The notes beneath the pieces were generated by a model, which was not told the DNA's origin, did no database searches, and saw only the letters and a program-made list of their open reading frames with translations. Shown in pieces: positions 42,644 through 52,468 of a DNA stretch of 64,000 nucleotides (its first letter is position 1; each line of letters starts with the position of its first letter). The translations under genes were made by a program, and so were the position numbers. The stretch is from Paracoccus litorisediminis (lineage in GTDB: Bacteria; Pseudomonadota; Alphaproteobacteria; Rhodobacterales; Rhodobacteraceae): NCBI RefSeq assembly GCF_009711205.1, contig NZ_WMIG01000019.1, positions 1-64,000 of the forward strand. Direction: 5' to 3'.

Positions 42644-44848
42644 TTGCGACATTTCACATTCCTTTTGGTTTTGGCTCTGCTGGCCCTCGCGCCGCTTTCC
42701 TCTGCACAGGCCGAAACGATTCTTCAAAAACTCCTGCCCGAGCAGAAGGCCTCGGATCTGGTTCCCGGCGCCGAAGCCTTTGGTCCGATCCGCGACGACA
42801 TCGCCGCGGCCCCCGTCCTGAAATCGGGCGAGACCGTGGCTTGGGCCTTTGTCACCTCGGATTTCGTCGGCACGACCGGATATTCCGGTAAGCCGATCCA
42901 TACCCTTGTCGCCGTGGACAAGGATGCGAAGATCACCGGCGTCCGGCTGGTCAAGCATTCCGAGCCGATCGTCCTGATCGGCATCCCCGAGGCCAAGATC
43001 AAGAAGCTCGTCGCGGGATATCAGGGCCTCGACCTTGTGGCCGAGGCGAATTCGGGCGGCACCTCGCATGAGGTGGACATCATCTCGGGCGCGACCGTCA
43101 CCGTCATGGTGATCGACGATTCGATCATCCGCTCGGGTCTGAAGGTGGCGCGCGCCCTTGGTCTTGGTGGGCTGGCCCCCGAGACCGCCGCCACCGGCCC
43201 GCGCTTCGAGATCGACCCCGAGGCCACCGCTCTTGCCGATTGGCTGACGCTGGAAGGCGATGGCACGCTGCGCCGGCTGTCGCTGGATGTCGGTCAGGTG
43301 AATGCCGCCTTCGCCGAAAACGCCGATCCCCGCGCAGCCGAGCGCGCCCTGACCGAAGCGCCGGACACCACCTTCATCGAGATGCATACCGCGCTGGTTT
43401 CCGTCCCGGCCATCGGCGCGGCCCTGCTGGGCGAAGGGGCCATGGCCAATCTGCAAAGTTGGCTTAAGCCGGGCGATCAGGCCGTCGCGGTCCTTGGGCG
43501 CGGGATCTACAGCTTCAAGGGCTCGGGCTATGTGCGCGGCGGGATCTTTGACCGGATCGTGCTGATCCAAGACGATGTCTCCGTCCGCTTCCATGACAAG
43601 CACCACCGCCGGATCAACGCCGTCGCCGCCTCGGATGCGCCGGACTTCGCCGAGATGGACCTTTTCCGGATCCCGGCGGATTCGGGCTTCGACCCGACCC
43701 AACCCTTCCGCATCCAGCTTTTGGTGCAGCGCCCGGTCGGACCGATCGAGAAGCTGTTCCACACGTTCGAACTGGGCTACCAACTGCCGCAGCACTATCT
43801 GCGCCAGATCGCCGCCCCTGCCCCGGCCGTGACCGAAACGGCCACGCCTGCGAGCGCGACACAGGACGAAAACCAAGCCCAATCCCTGCTTTGGAAACGG
43901 ATCTGGCAGGATTCCAAGCCCCGCATCGTCATTCTGGGGGCCATGCTGTCCGTCCTGACGCTGGTCTTTTTCTTTCAAAGCCTCGTCACCCTGAACGAGC
44001 GCCGCTTCTATATCTTCCGCATGGGCTATCTGGCCGTCACACTGGTGGTGCTGGGATGGTATTTCAACGCGCAGCTTTCGGTGGTGAACATTCTTGCGCT
44101 GTTCAACTCGTTCATCGCGGGCTTCAGCTGGCAAGCCTTCCTGCTGGACCCGCTGACCTTCATCCTGTGGTTCGCCGTCGCCGCCGCGCTGCTCTTCTGG
44201 GGGCGCGGGGCCTATTGCGGCTGGCTGTGTCCCTTCGGCGCGTTGCAGGAGCTGACCAACCAGATCGCCCGCAAGCTCCGCATCCCGCAATGGACCCTCC
44301 CTTGGGGCCTGCATGAGCGGCTGTGGCCGATCAAATACATGATCTTCCTCGGGCTTTTCGGCGTCTCGCTGATGAGCATCGAGCAGGCCGAGCATCTGGC
44401 CGAGGTCGAGCCCTTCAAAACGGCGATCGTGCTGAAATTCATCCGCGCATGGCCCTTTGTCGCCTATGCAGTGGCGCTGCTCGTCGCGGGGCTGTTCGTC
44501 GAACGCTTCTATTGCCGCTATCTTTGCCCCTTGGGCGCGGCGCTGGCCATCCCGGCACGGCTGCGGATGTTCGACTGGCTCAAGCGCTATCAGGAATGCG
44601 GCAATCCCTGTCAGACCTGCGCCAATGAATGCCCCGTGCAGTCGATCCATCCGACCGGAGAGATCAATCCGAACGAATGCATCAACTGCCTGCATTGTCA
44701 GGTGCTGTATCAATCCGAGGCCAAATGCCCGGTGGTCATCAAGAAACTCAAACGGCGCGCGAAGCTGGCCGACAGCCCGCCTCCAGCATTGGGAATGCCC
44801 CCTGCCGGGCATCCCAATGCCGCCCGCACCACCAATTCCAACATGTGA
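42644..44848 (+). CDS. nosR: NosR, membrane flavo-iron-sulfur protein for N2O reduction
   Basis: A 734-residue protein. After the signal peptide comes a periplasmic FMN-binding domain, with the covalent flavin Thr in EVDIISGATVTVMV. Several helices follow (about 415-650), with CX3CP motifs in AYCGWLCPFGALQE and FYCRYLCPLGAAL. Two ferredoxin-type clusters lie near the C-terminus (GNPCQTCANECPVQ, CINCLHCQ). NosR supports nosZ expression and electron transfer to NosZ. The start is a TTG at 42644. NosX should supply its FMN. Confidence 0.95.
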   Translation: MRHFTFLLVLALLALAPLSSAQAETILQKLLPEQKASDLVPGAEAFGPIRDDIAAAPVLKSGETVAWAFVTSDFVGTTGYSGKPIHTLVAVDKDAKITGVRLVKHSEPIVLIGIPEAKIKKLVAGYQGLDLVAEANSGGTSHEVDIISGATVTVMVIDDSIIRSGLKVARALGLGGLAPETAATGPRFEIDPEATALADWLTLEGDGTLRRLSLDVGQVNAAFAENADPRAAERALTEAPDTTFIEMHTALVSVPAIGAALLGEGAMANLQSWLKPGDQAVAVLGRGIYSFKGSGYVRGGIFDRIVLIQDDVSVRFHDKHHRRINAVAASDAPDFAEMDLFRIPADSGFDPTQPFRIQLLVQRPVGPIEKLFHTFELGYQLPQHYLRQIAAPAPAVTETATPASATQDENQAQSLLWKRIWQDSKPRIVILGAMLSVLTLVFFFQSLVTLNERRFYIFRMGYLAVTLVVLGWYFNAQLSVVNILALFNSFIAGFSWQAFLLDPLTFILWFAVAAALLFWGRGAYCGWLCPFGALQELTNQIARKLRIPQWTLPWGLHERLWPIKYMIFLGLFGVSLMSIEQAEHLAEVEPFKTAIVLKFIRAWPFVAYAVALLVAGLFVERFYCRYLCPLGAALAIPARLRMFDWLKRYQECGNPCQTCANECPVQSIHPTGEINPNECINCLHCQVLYQSEAKCPVVIKKLKRRAKLADSPPPALGMPPAGHPNAARTTNSNM

Positions 44849-44866
44849 TCACGAAGGAGACGGATC

Positions 44867-46828
44867 ATGGAATCGACCGAGAATAAGGGCCTGAGCCGCC
44901 GCTCGCTGCTTGGGGCAACCGCCGGAGGAATGGCGGCCGGCACCTTGGCGGGACGCCTTGCCCTTGGCACGGCGACCGTCGGGCTGGGGGCAACCGGCGC
45001 GACAGTCGCTACCTCCGGCGCGGCATTGGCCGCCGGCGTGGAAGGCGCGGTGGCGCCCGGACAGCTGGACCAATATTACGGCTTCTGGTCCTCGGGCCAG
45101 TCGGGCGAGATGCGTATCCTTGGCGTGCCGTCCATGCGCGAGCTGATGCGGGTGCCGGTCTTCAACCGCTGCTCGGCCACGGGCTGGGGCCAGACCAATG
45201 AATCCCTTGCCGTCCATGAACGGTCCATGACCGAGAAGACCAAGCAATATCTGGCCGCCAACGGCAAGCGCATTCATGACAATGGCGACCTGCACCACGT
45301 CCATATGTCCTTCACCGACGGGAAATATGACGGCCGCTTCCTGTTCATGAACGACAAGGCCAATACCCGCATCGCGCGGGTGCGCTGCGACGTGATGAAA
45401 TGCGACGCCATCCTCGAGATCCCGAACGCCAAGAGCATCCACGGGTTGCGTCCGCAGAAATTCCCGCGCTCGAACTATGTCTTCTGCAATGGCGAGGATG
45501 AGGCTCCGCTGATCAATGACGGCGAGGATATGGAAAACCTGTCCAACTACGTCAATATCTTCACCGCCGTCGATGCCGACAAATGGGACGTGGCATGGCA
45601 GGTGAAGGTCTCGGGCAACCTCGACAACTGCGATGCGGATTACGAGGGCAAATGGGCCTTCTCGACCTCCTACAACTCGGAAATGGGCATGACCCTCGCC
45701 GAGATGACGGAAGCCGAGATGGATCACATCGTCGTCTTCAACATCGCCGAGATCGAAAAGGCGATTGCCGCCGGCCATTTCGAGGAGATCAACGGCGTCA
45801 AAGTCGTCGATGGCCGCAAGGAGGCCAACTCGGCTTTCACCCGCTACATCCCGATCGCCAACAACCCGCATGGCTGCAACATGGCGCCTGACCGCAAGCA
45901 CCTTTGCGTGGCCGGGAAATTGTCGCCCACCGTCACCGTGGTCGATGTCACCAAGTTCGACGACATCTTCAACAAGGGCGCCGATCCGCGCAGCTGCGTG
46001 GTGGCCGAGCCGGAACTGGGCCTTGGCCCGCTGCACACCGCCTTTGACGGGCGCGGCAATGCCTATACCTCGCTTTTCCTCGACAGCCAGGTGGTCAAGT
46101 GGAACATCGAGGACGCGATCAAGGCCTATAAGGGCGAGAAGGTCGATCCGATCAAGGACAAGCTGGACGTGCATTACCAGCCCGGCCACCTCAAGACGGT
46201 GATGGGCGAGACGCTGGATGCCCGCAATGACTGGCTGGTCTGCCTGTGCAAATTCTCGAAGGACCGCTTCCTGAATGTCGGCCCGCTGAAGCCCGAGAAC
46301 GACCAGCTGATCGACATTTCGGGCGACAAGATGGTGCTGGTCCATGACGGCCCGACCTTTGCCGAGCCCCATGACGCCATCTCGGTCGATCCCACGATCC
46401 TGTCGAACATCAAGTCGGTCTGGGACCGCAACGACCCGATGTGGGCCGGGACCCGTAAACAGGCCGAGGCCGATGGCGTCAATATCGACGATTGGTGCGA
46501 TCAGGTCATCCGCGACAAGGAGGATCCGACCAAGGTGCGGGTCTACATGACTTCGGTCGCGCCGAATTTCAGCCTCGAAAGCTTCACCGTGAACGAGGGG
46601 GACCATGTGACGGTCATAATCTCGAACCAGGACGAGGTCGATGACCTGACGCATGGCTTCACCATCGGCAATCACGGCGTCGCTATGGAAGTCGCCCCGC
46701 AGGCCACGGCCTCTATCAGCTTCGTCGCGGCGAAGCCCGGCGTCTACTGGTATTACTGCCAATGGTTCTGCCACGCGCTGCATATGGAGATGCGCGGCAG
46801 GATGTTCGTGACGCCCAAGGCCGCATGA
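44867..46828 (+). CDS. nosZ: Nitrous oxide reductase NosZ
   Basis: A 653-residue periplasmic enzyme reducing N2O to N2. A long Tat signal (LSRRSLLGATAGGMAAGTLA) makes it a clade I enzyme exported folded. The beta-propeller supplies CuZ His ligands (DLHHVHMSF, NPHGCNM, LGLGPLHTAFDG). The C-terminal cupredoxin has CuA ligands in WYYCQWFCHALHMEM, that is CX3CX3HX2M, plus the His in DDLTHGFTIGNHG. AAGGAG precedes the ATG. Length is normal and no key residue is missing. The stop overlaps nosD by ATGA. Confidence 0.98.
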   Translation: MESTENKGLSRRSLLGATAGGMAAGTLAGRLALGTATVGLGATGATVATSGAALAAGVEGAVAPGQLDQYYGFWSSGQSGEMRILGVPSMRELMRVPVFNRCSATGWGQTNESLAVHERSMTEKTKQYLAANGKRIHDNGDLHHVHMSFTDGKYDGRFLFMNDKANTRIARVRCDVMKCDAILEIPNAKSIHGLRPQKFPRSNYVFCNGEDEAPLINDGEDMENLSNYVNIFTAVDADKWDVAWQVKVSGNLDNCDADYEGKWAFSTSYNSEMGMTLAEMTEAEMDHIVVFNIAEIEKAIAAGHFEEINGVKVVDGRKEANSAFTRYIPIANNPHGCNMAPDRKHLCVAGKLSPTVTVVDVTKFDDIFNKGADPRSCVVAEPELGLGPLHTAFDGRGNAYTSLFLDSQVVKWNIEDAIKAYKGEKVDPIKDKLDVHYQPGHLKTVMGETLDARNDWLVCLCKFSKDRFLNVGPLKPENDQLIDISGDKMVLVHDGPTFAEPHDAISVDPTILSNIKSVWDRNDPMWAGTRKQAEADGVNIDDWCDQVIRDKEDPTKVRVYMTSVAPNFSLESFTVNEGDHVTVIISNQDEVDDLTHGFTIGNHGVAMEVAPQATASISFVAAKPGVYWYYCQWFCHALHMEMRGRMFVTPKAA

Positions 46829-48159
46829 CCATGAGGCTGTCCGTCCTGATCATCGGCCTGCTGACCGCTCTGCCCGCCTTCGCGGCAGAGCGCGAGGTTG
46901 CGCCGGGGCCGGGCAGTCTGGCCCAGGCCATTGCCGGGGCTGCCCCCGGCGATGTGCTGATCCTGAAGGACGGGGCCTTTGCCGGCCCCGTCACCATCGA
47001 CCGCCCGCTGACCATCAGCGGCCCGGAATCCGCAATTGTGGATGGTCAGGGCAAAGGCACGGTCATCACCATCGACGCGCCCGACGTGACGCTTCGCGGC
47101 TTCGGCGTGACGCGCTCGGGCAGCCGCAACGAGGATCTGGATGCCGGGATCAAGATCCGCAAGGCGGCGGATCGCGCGCTGATCGAGGGGCTGACGCTGA
47201 CCGACAACATGCACGGCATCGACGTGCATGGCGGGCGCGATGCGCGGGTGATCGGCAATCAGATCACCGGGCGTCGGGACATTCAGATGAACCAGCGCGG
47301 CAATGGCATCTATGTCTGGAACAGCCCCGGCACGCTGCTGGACGGCAACAGCATCCGCTATGGCCGCGACGGCATCTTCTCGAATACCAGTGCGGACAGC
47401 ATCTATCGCAACAACCTGATGCGCGACCTGCGCTTTGCCGTGCATTTCATGTATACCCGCAAGACCGAGGTTTCGGGCAATGTCTCGGTCGGGAACCATC
47501 TTGGCTTTGCGATCATGTTCTCGGACCGGGCCAAGATCCTGAACAATCTCAGCCTTGGCGACCGCGAACATGGCTTGATGCTGAACTATGCCAACAATGC
47601 CGATGTCAGCGGCAATCTGGTGCGCGGCGGGAAGCGGAAATGCCTGTTCATCTATAACGCGCATCGCAACCTGATCTGGAACAACCGCTTTCAGGATTGC
47701 GGCATCGGCCTGCATTTCACCGCCGGATCGGAAAAGAACGTGCTGACCGGCAATGCCTTTGTCGGCAATCGCGAGCAGGTTAAATATGTCGGCACCCGCT
47801 TCATGGAATGGAGCCATGCGGGGCGCGGCAATTTCTGGTCCGACCATCCGGCCTTCGACCTGAACGGCGACGGTATCGCCGATGGCAGCTATCGCCCGAA
47901 CGACCTGATGGACCATATCCTGTGGTCGCAACCGGCGGCCTCGCTGCTGACCGGCTCGCCTGCGGTGCAGCTTGTGCGCTGGAGCCAGCAAAGCTTTCCC
48001 GCGACCCTTCCCGGCGGCGTCACCGACAGCCATCCGCTGATGCGCCCCCTGACGATAGCCGTCCCTCCCGTGATCGAGGCACTTGAGGCCGAGGCCGCAG
48101 GCCGGTGGACGAAAGGAAATTACGATGACATCGACCCTGACGATATCTCGTCTCACTAA
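46825..48159 (+). CDS. nosD: NosD, periplasmic beta-helix copper-site maturation protein
   Basis: A 444-residue protein with a signal peptide (LSVLIIGLLTALPAFAAE) followed by right-handed beta-helix repeats (N-G-I-x-V and NxLxGN-type turns, for example NNLMRDLRFAVHFMYTR, LNYANNADVSGNLVRGGKRK). NosD works with the NosFY ABC transporter to build the CuZ cluster of NosZ. The start at 46825 is chosen for the ATGA overlap with nosZ. The 3' end overlaps nosF by 35 bp. Confidence 0.95.
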   Translation: MTMRLSVLIIGLLTALPAFAAEREVAPGPGSLAQAIAGAAPGDVLILKDGAFAGPVTIDRPLTISGPESAIVDGQGKGTVITIDAPDVTLRGFGVTRSGSRNEDLDAGIKIRKAADRALIEGLTLTDNMHGIDVHGGRDARVIGNQITGRRDIQMNQRGNGIYVWNSPGTLLDGNSIRYGRDGIFSNTSADSIYRNNLMRDLRFAVHFMYTRKTEVSGNVSVGNHLGFAIMFSDRAKILNNLSLGDREHGLMLNYANNADVSGNLVRGGKRKCLFIYNAHRNLIWNNRFQDCGIGLHFTAGSEKNVLTGNAFVGNREQVKYVGTRFMEWSHAGRGNFWSDHPAFDLNGDGIADGSYRPNDLMDHILWSQPAASLLTGSPAVQLVRWSQQSFPATLPGGVTDSHPLMRPLTIAVPPVIEALEAEAAGRWTKGNYDDIDPDDISSH

Positions 48160-49024
48160 GCGCTTCGGCGATGTCGAGGCGCTTTGCGATGTCTCGCTGA
48201 CGCTCGAGCCCGGCCAGCGGGTCGCGTTGCTGGGTCATAACGGCGCCGGGAAATCGACGATGATGAAGATCATCCTTGGCCTGATCCCCTTTGACGCGGG
48301 CGAGGTCACGGTTTGCGGGGCCGCGCCCGGATCGTCCTCGGCGCGCGCGCAGGTCGCTTATCTGCCGGAAAACGCGGCCTTCCACCCCGCCCTAACAGGC
48401 GAGGAGCAGATCCGGCATTATTTGGCGCTGCGCCGCGAGCCCGCTGCGCAGGCGATGGGCTTGCTCGGGCGCGTCGGCCTTGGCCATGCCGGAAAGCGCC
48501 GGATCGGAACCTATTCCAAAGGGATGCGCCAACGTGTCGGGCTGGCGCAGGCGCTGATCGGACGCCCGCGTCTTCTGGTGCTGGATGAGCCGACGTCGGG
48601 GCTGGACCCGGTGTCGCGGCGCGATTTCTACGCGCTGCTCGACGGTCTGGCGGCTGAGGGCGCGTCGATCCTGCTGTCATCGCATGTTCTGACCGAGGTC
48701 GAGGCCCGCACCGACCGCATCCTGATCCTGTCGCAAGGCCGCATGGTCGCCGAAGGGACCTTGCCCGAATTGCGCCGCGCCGCCGCCCTGCCGGTCGGGA
48801 TCAGCGTGACCCCCGCGCCGGGTCAGGCCGAAAACCTCGCGCTGGCCTTGCCCGCCGCTGTCGCCGCCAGCGACGGCAGCCTGCGCCTGACCTGTGCTCA
48901 GGACGAAAAGCTGGGCATTCTGGCGCGGATCACTGCTTTGGGCGCGCGGGTCGCCGATCTTGAGGTCATCCCGCCCAGCCTTGAGGATATCTATTCCAGT
49001 TTCAGCCGGAGGGACGGGCAATGA
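48125..49024 (+). CDS. nosF: NosF, ABC transporter ATPase
   Basis: A 299-residue ATPase: Walker A LLGHNGAGKSTMMKIILGL, signature YSKGMRQRVGLAQALIG, Walker B LLVLDEPTSGLDP, switch His in LLSSHVLTEVE. It energises the NosDFY complex for CuZ maturation. The ATG at 48125 (AAAGGAAA upstream) lies inside the end of nosD. Confidence 0.96.
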   Translation: MTSTLTISRLTKRFGDVEALCDVSLTLEPGQRVALLGHNGAGKSTMMKIILGLIPFDAGEVTVCGAAPGSSSARAQVAYLPENAAFHPALTGEEQIRHYLALRREPAAQAMGLLGRVGLGHAGKRRIGTYSKGMRQRVGLAQALIGRPRLLVLDEPTSGLDPVSRRDFYALLDGLAAEGASILLSSHVLTEVEARTDRILILSQGRMVAEGTLPELRRAAALPVGISVTPAPGQAENLALALPAAVAASDGSLRLTCAQDEKLGILARITALGARVADLEVIPPSLEDIYSSFSRRDGQ

Positions 49025-49842
49025 GCCGCATACTTTCCATCGCATCCGTCGAGTTCCGCATTGCCTTTCGCAACCGCTGGGTGACGATCGCCATCGCCAT
49101 GATGGTGATATTTGCGCTGGTTCTGGCCGCCGCCGGAGCTGCCCCGACCGGCGATATAGGGGCCGACCGGCTGTCGGTGACGGTGGCCTCGCTGACCTCG
49201 CTTTCGGTCTATCTGATCCCGCTTCTGGCTTTGCTAATGAGCTTTGACGCCATCGCCGGAGAAGTCGAGCGCGGCACATTGCCCTTGCTGCTGACCTATC
49301 CCATTGCGCGGGCCGAGGTTCTGGCCGGCAAGATGCTGGCGCATCTGGCCATTCTGGCGCTGGCGGCGCTGGCGGGATATGGCGCGGCGGCGGGCGCGGC
49401 GATCTCGGCCGATCCCGCCTCGGTTGCCGGTCTGCCGGCGCTGTTGCGGCTGATCTGGACATCGGTTCTGCTGGGCGCGACCTTTCTGGGCGCGGGCTAT
49501 GCCTTGTCCGCCTTGGCGCGACGCCCCTCGGGCGCGGCGGGTCTCGCCATCGGGCTATGGCTGGGGGCGGTCGTGCTTTACGATCTGGCGCTGCTCGCGC
49601 TGATCGTCTCGGGCGGCGAAGGCAGCGCAATGTCCAGCGTCCTGCCCTATGCGCTTTTGGCCAATCCCGCCGATGCCTTCCGTCTGTTCAATCTCGCCGC
49701 CTCCGAGGCCAGCGCCGCTGCCGGCGGCGTCGGCGGGGCGGCGGCCTCCATCCCGCTTTGGCAGTCCGCATCCTCGGTCCTTGTCTGGCCGGTCCTTGCG
49801 CTGACCCTTGCCATTGCCGCATTCCGAAAGGTGACGCCATGA
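49021..49842 (+). CDS. nosY: NosY, ABC transporter permease
   Basis: A 273-residue membrane protein with six hydrophobic segments, starting MSRILSIASVEFRIAFRNRW. It contains LMSFDAIAGEVERGTLPLLL and LIVSGGEGSAMSSVLPYALL, both typical of NosY and ABC-2 permeases. Its start overlaps the nosF stop and its stop overlaps the nosL start (both ATGA). Confidence 0.95.
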   Translation: MSRILSIASVEFRIAFRNRWVTIAIAMMVIFALVLAAAGAAPTGDIGADRLSVTVASLTSLSVYLIPLLALLMSFDAIAGEVERGTLPLLLTYPIARAEVLAGKMLAHLAILALAALAGYGAAAGAAISADPASVAGLPALLRLIWTSVLLGATFLGAGYALSALARRPSGAAGLAIGLWLGAVVLYDLALLALIVSGGEGSAMSSVLPYALLANPADAFRLFNLAASEASAAAGGVGGAAASIPLWQSASSVLVWPVLALTLAIAAFRKVTP

Positions 49843-50426
49843 AACGCGTCCTGATCCTCGCCCTGTTGCTTGGCCTTGCTGCCTGCAAGCAAGAGACCGC
49901 GCAGGATACCAGCCCGGTCGAGCTGACCGCCGAAACGCTCGGGCATTTCTGCCAGATGAACCTGCTGGAGCATCCCGGCCCCAAGGCGCAGGTCCATCTT
50001 GAAGGGTTGCCGGGCATGCCGATATTCTTCAGCCAAGTGCGCGACGCGATCGCCTATCAGCGCCTGCCTGAGCAAAGCCACACAATTCTGGCGATGCAGG
50101 TCAACGATATGGGCGCGGCCAATGCAACTTGGGACAATCCCGGCAAGGGCAACTGGATCGACGCCAATGAGGCCTATTACGTCATCGGCTCGACGCAGCC
50201 CGGCGGCATGGGCGCGCCCGAGACAATCCCCTTTGCCTCGCAAGCCGCGGCCGCATCTATCGCGGCCAGCAATGGCGGGCAGGTCGTGCGCCTGACCGAG
50301 ATTCCCGATGACATGGTTCTGGCCCCGGTCGCGGCGGATGGGACCACCTCATCGCCCTCCGACAGCAAGGATGAAAGCGATTTCGAACAACGTCTGCGCG
50401 CATTGGCGCAACCGGGGAAAGGTTAA
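49839..50426 (+). CDS. nosL: NosL, copper-binding lipoprotein
   Basis: A 195-residue lipoprotein: signal VLILALLLGLAACKQE with the lipobox Cys at residue 16. The conserved Cys/Met of the Cu(I) site lies in FCQMNLLEHPGPKAQVHL, and FFSQVRDAIAYQRLPEQS follows. NosL is a copper chaperone for NosZ assembly. The acidic C-terminal tail (SDSKDESDFEQRL) is longer than in some homologues. Coupled to nosY by ATGA. Confidence 0.95.
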   Translation: MKRVLILALLLGLAACKQETAQDTSPVELTAETLGHFCQMNLLEHPGPKAQVHLEGLPGMPIFFSQVRDAIAYQRLPEQSHTILAMQVNDMGAANATWDNPGKGNWIDANEAYYVIGSTQPGGMGAPETIPFASQAAAASIAASNGGQVVRLTEIPDDMVLAPVAADGTTSSPSDSKDESDFEQRLRALAQPGKG

Positions 50427-50429
50427 GCC

Positions 50430-51344
50430 ATGAAACTCTCTCGACGCCGCTTTCTGGCCATTTCAGCCGTTGCCGCCACGATGCCTCGGGCCCTCGCCGC
50501 CAGTTCGGGGCCGCATTGGCTGGGACAAGCAATGGGCGCGCGCGCCTCGATCCGCATCGACCATCCGCAGGCCGCCGCTATCACCGCCCGCTGTCTGGCC
50601 GAGATCGAACGGCTGGAATCGATCCTCAGCCTTTACCGGCCGGACAGCGCCCTGATGCAGCTCAATCGCACGGGACGGCTGAATGCTCCGCCCTTTGAAC
50701 TGCTCGACTGCCTCTCGCTGGCGGGAACCGTGTATCGCGCGAGCGGCGGGAAGTTCGACGTGACCATGCAGCCGCTCTGGGCGCTCTGGGCCGAGGCCGC
50801 AGCCGTTGGGCGCAGGCCGGATGCGGCCGAGCGCGTCGCGGCCCTCAGCCGCACAGGCTGGGCGCGGGTTGAGGCATCCGCGGACAGGATCTCGCTGGCA
50901 TCGGGCATGGCGCTGACCCTGAACGGAATCGGTCAGGGCTATATCGCCGACCGCGTCGCGGCACTTCTCGAAGCGGAGGGGCTGAAAGACATTCTGATCG
51001 ACACCGGCGAGCTGCGGGCCTTGGGGACGCAGCCCGACGGGCGGGATTGGCCCGTGCGCCTTGCGGAAGGCCGAGCCGAAGTCGCGCTGAACCAAAGGGC
51101 TCTGGCGACTTCGGCGCTCTTGGGGACATGCTTCGATGCGGCGGGACGCGATGGACACATCCTCGACCCGCAGACCGGGGCGCCCACCTCCGGCCCTTGG
51201 CGTCAGATCAGCATTTCCGCTCCGAGCGCGGCATTGGCCGACGCTCTCAGCACGGCGGCCTGCCTGACGACGGACAAGGCTGAGCTAGACGCCCTGATTG
51301 CCGGATTTCCGGCGGTGCTCCTTGAGGACGCTTACGCCACCTGA
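50430..51344 (+). CDS. nosX: NosX, ApbE-type FMN transferase
   Basis: A 304-residue protein with a Tat-type signal (LSRRRFLAISAVAATMPRAL). The ApbE fold shows LGQAMGARASIRIDHPQAAA, the flavin-site block MALTLNGIGQGYIADRVAAL and a metal-site region near HILDPQTGAPTSG. NosX attaches FMN to NosR in the periplasm. It is the last gene of the nos operon, 3 bp after nosL, and a hairpin follows. Confidence 0.95.
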   Translation: MKLSRRRFLAISAVAATMPRALAASSGPHWLGQAMGARASIRIDHPQAAAITARCLAEIERLESILSLYRPDSALMQLNRTGRLNAPPFELLDCLSLAGTVYRASGGKFDVTMQPLWALWAEAAAVGRRPDAAERVAALSRTGWARVEASADRISLASGMALTLNGIGQGYIADRVAALLEAEGLKDILIDTGELRALGTQPDGRDWPVRLAEGRAEVALNQRALATSALLGTCFDAAGRDGHILDPQTGAPTSGPWRQISISAPSAALADALSTAACLTTDKAELDALIAGFPAVLLEDAYAT

Positions 51345-51355
51345 CGGGACGGATC

Positions 51356-51386
51356 GCGCTTGACATGCTTCCTGCCAGTCAAGCGC
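51356..51386 (+). terminator. Hairpin after nosX
   Basis: 9-bp perfect stem GCGCTTGAC/GTCAAGCGC with a 13-nt loop, 11 bp after the nosX stop. No T tract. The right arm resembles an FNR half-site, but the spacing excludes a box. Confidence 0.5.
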
Positions 51387-51480
51387 GGTCCTCGCAATGC
51401 AGCTTCCGCGCCCGCATATAATTCTGGACCCCAATCTTCAGGCCCCCAACTGCCAGCCTTGCAGGTTCAGCAGCTTGGTC

Positions 51481-52306
51481 GGCTCTGTCGCAAACCTTTT
51501 AACGGCCTTTCGCTTCGAACGGCAATTGCTATGTCGTGCCGGGTACAAGCGACGAGAGGACAACAGCGGGATGATCGACTTCAAGGGCAGCCATTACCCG
51601 AAATCCGTAATTCTCCACGCCGTGTTCTTCTACGTCCGCTACGCCGTTTCCTACCGCGATCTGGGAGAAATTCTGGCTGAGCGCGGCGTGGCCGTCGATC
51701 AAACAACACTGAATCGCTGGGTAGTGAAATACACGCCACTGCTCGCGGCCGAAGCGCAGAAGCGCGAGGCCGCAGTTGGTCGTTCCTGACGCATGGATGA
51801 GACGTATATCAGGGTGAAAGAGCGCTGGTGTTATCTCTACCGGACTGTCGACAAGCGTGGTCAAACCATTGACTTTATGTGTCCGAGAGCCGCGACGAAG
51901 CTGCGGCCACCACGTTCTTCGCCCAAACGATCGGAAATAACGGCTGGCCAGACAAGGTGGTCATCGACAAGAGCGGCGCGAACTTGGCCGGGCGGGACAA
52001 CATGAACGTCGAGCTGATCCTCGTCGGTTGGTACTGGCTGATCGAAGTGCTGCAGGTGAAATATCTCAACAACGTCATCGAGCAGGACCATCGCTTCATA
52101 AAGAAGCTGACCCGACCGATGCTGGGCTTCAAATCCTTTGCATCTGCTCAGGCAACGATTGCCGGCATCGAGACCGCCCACATGATCCGCCAGGGCTAAC
52201 TTGCCGCAGACGGCAAGACTTCTTTTCAGCAGTTCGAAGCACTCGCGGGATAAGTATGTCGAGCCAAAGGCTTGTCCTCAACCCGTGCTGAGTTTGCGAC
52301 AGACCC
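51481..52306 (+). mobile_element. IS6-family insertion sequence, decayed
   Basis: 826 bp bounded by inverted ends GGCTCTGTCGCAAA (51481-51494) and, on the other strand, GGGTCTGTCGCAAA (52306-52293), one mismatch. The flanking 8-mers differ (GCTTGGTC, AGCAATCG), so no target duplication is left. It lies just past the nos operon. Confidence 0.88.
51571..52199 (+). pseudogene. IS6-family transposase, broken
   Basis: It starts MIDFKGSHYPKSVILHAVFF. A TGA at 51787-51789 replaces the Trp of VGRSWRMDETYI. Then, at about 51877, one C is missing in GACTTTATG(C)TGTCCGAG, which shifts the frame. The rest (SESRDEAAATTFFAQTIGNN, VIDKSGANLAG, LTRPMLGFKSFASAQATIAG) completes a normal DDE transposase to 52199, which lacks the usual C-terminal tail. 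Two lesions make it inactive. Confidence 0.93.
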
Positions 52307-52468
52307 AGCAATCGCTGCTGGTTGTGTGCCGATAGGTAATCATTATCATGATGAATTCCGACGACACAGATCAAGCTCTGGAGCGCCCCTACGACGGCAC
52401 ATATGCGGATAATGCTACCGTTTCGTCGCGTGAATGTGCGACGACCTCTGTTTGAGCGGCCGATCAGG

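Noticed and set aside
42542..44812. Very long open frame (756 codons) antisense to nosR
   Set aside because: It is rich in Asp, Gly, Arg, His and Gln with no domain pattern, as expected for the complement of a GC-rich gene; nosR on the other strand is fully supported.
44849..48156. Long antisense frames opposite nosZ and nosD
   Set aside because: Composition is typical of antisense reading of high-GC3 genes; no family resemblance or start signals.
51356..51386. Inverted repeat with TTGAC/GTCAA arms after nosX as a regulator site
   Set aside because: The half-sites are 13 bp apart instead of 4, and it directly follows the operon end, so a terminator hairpin is the better reading.
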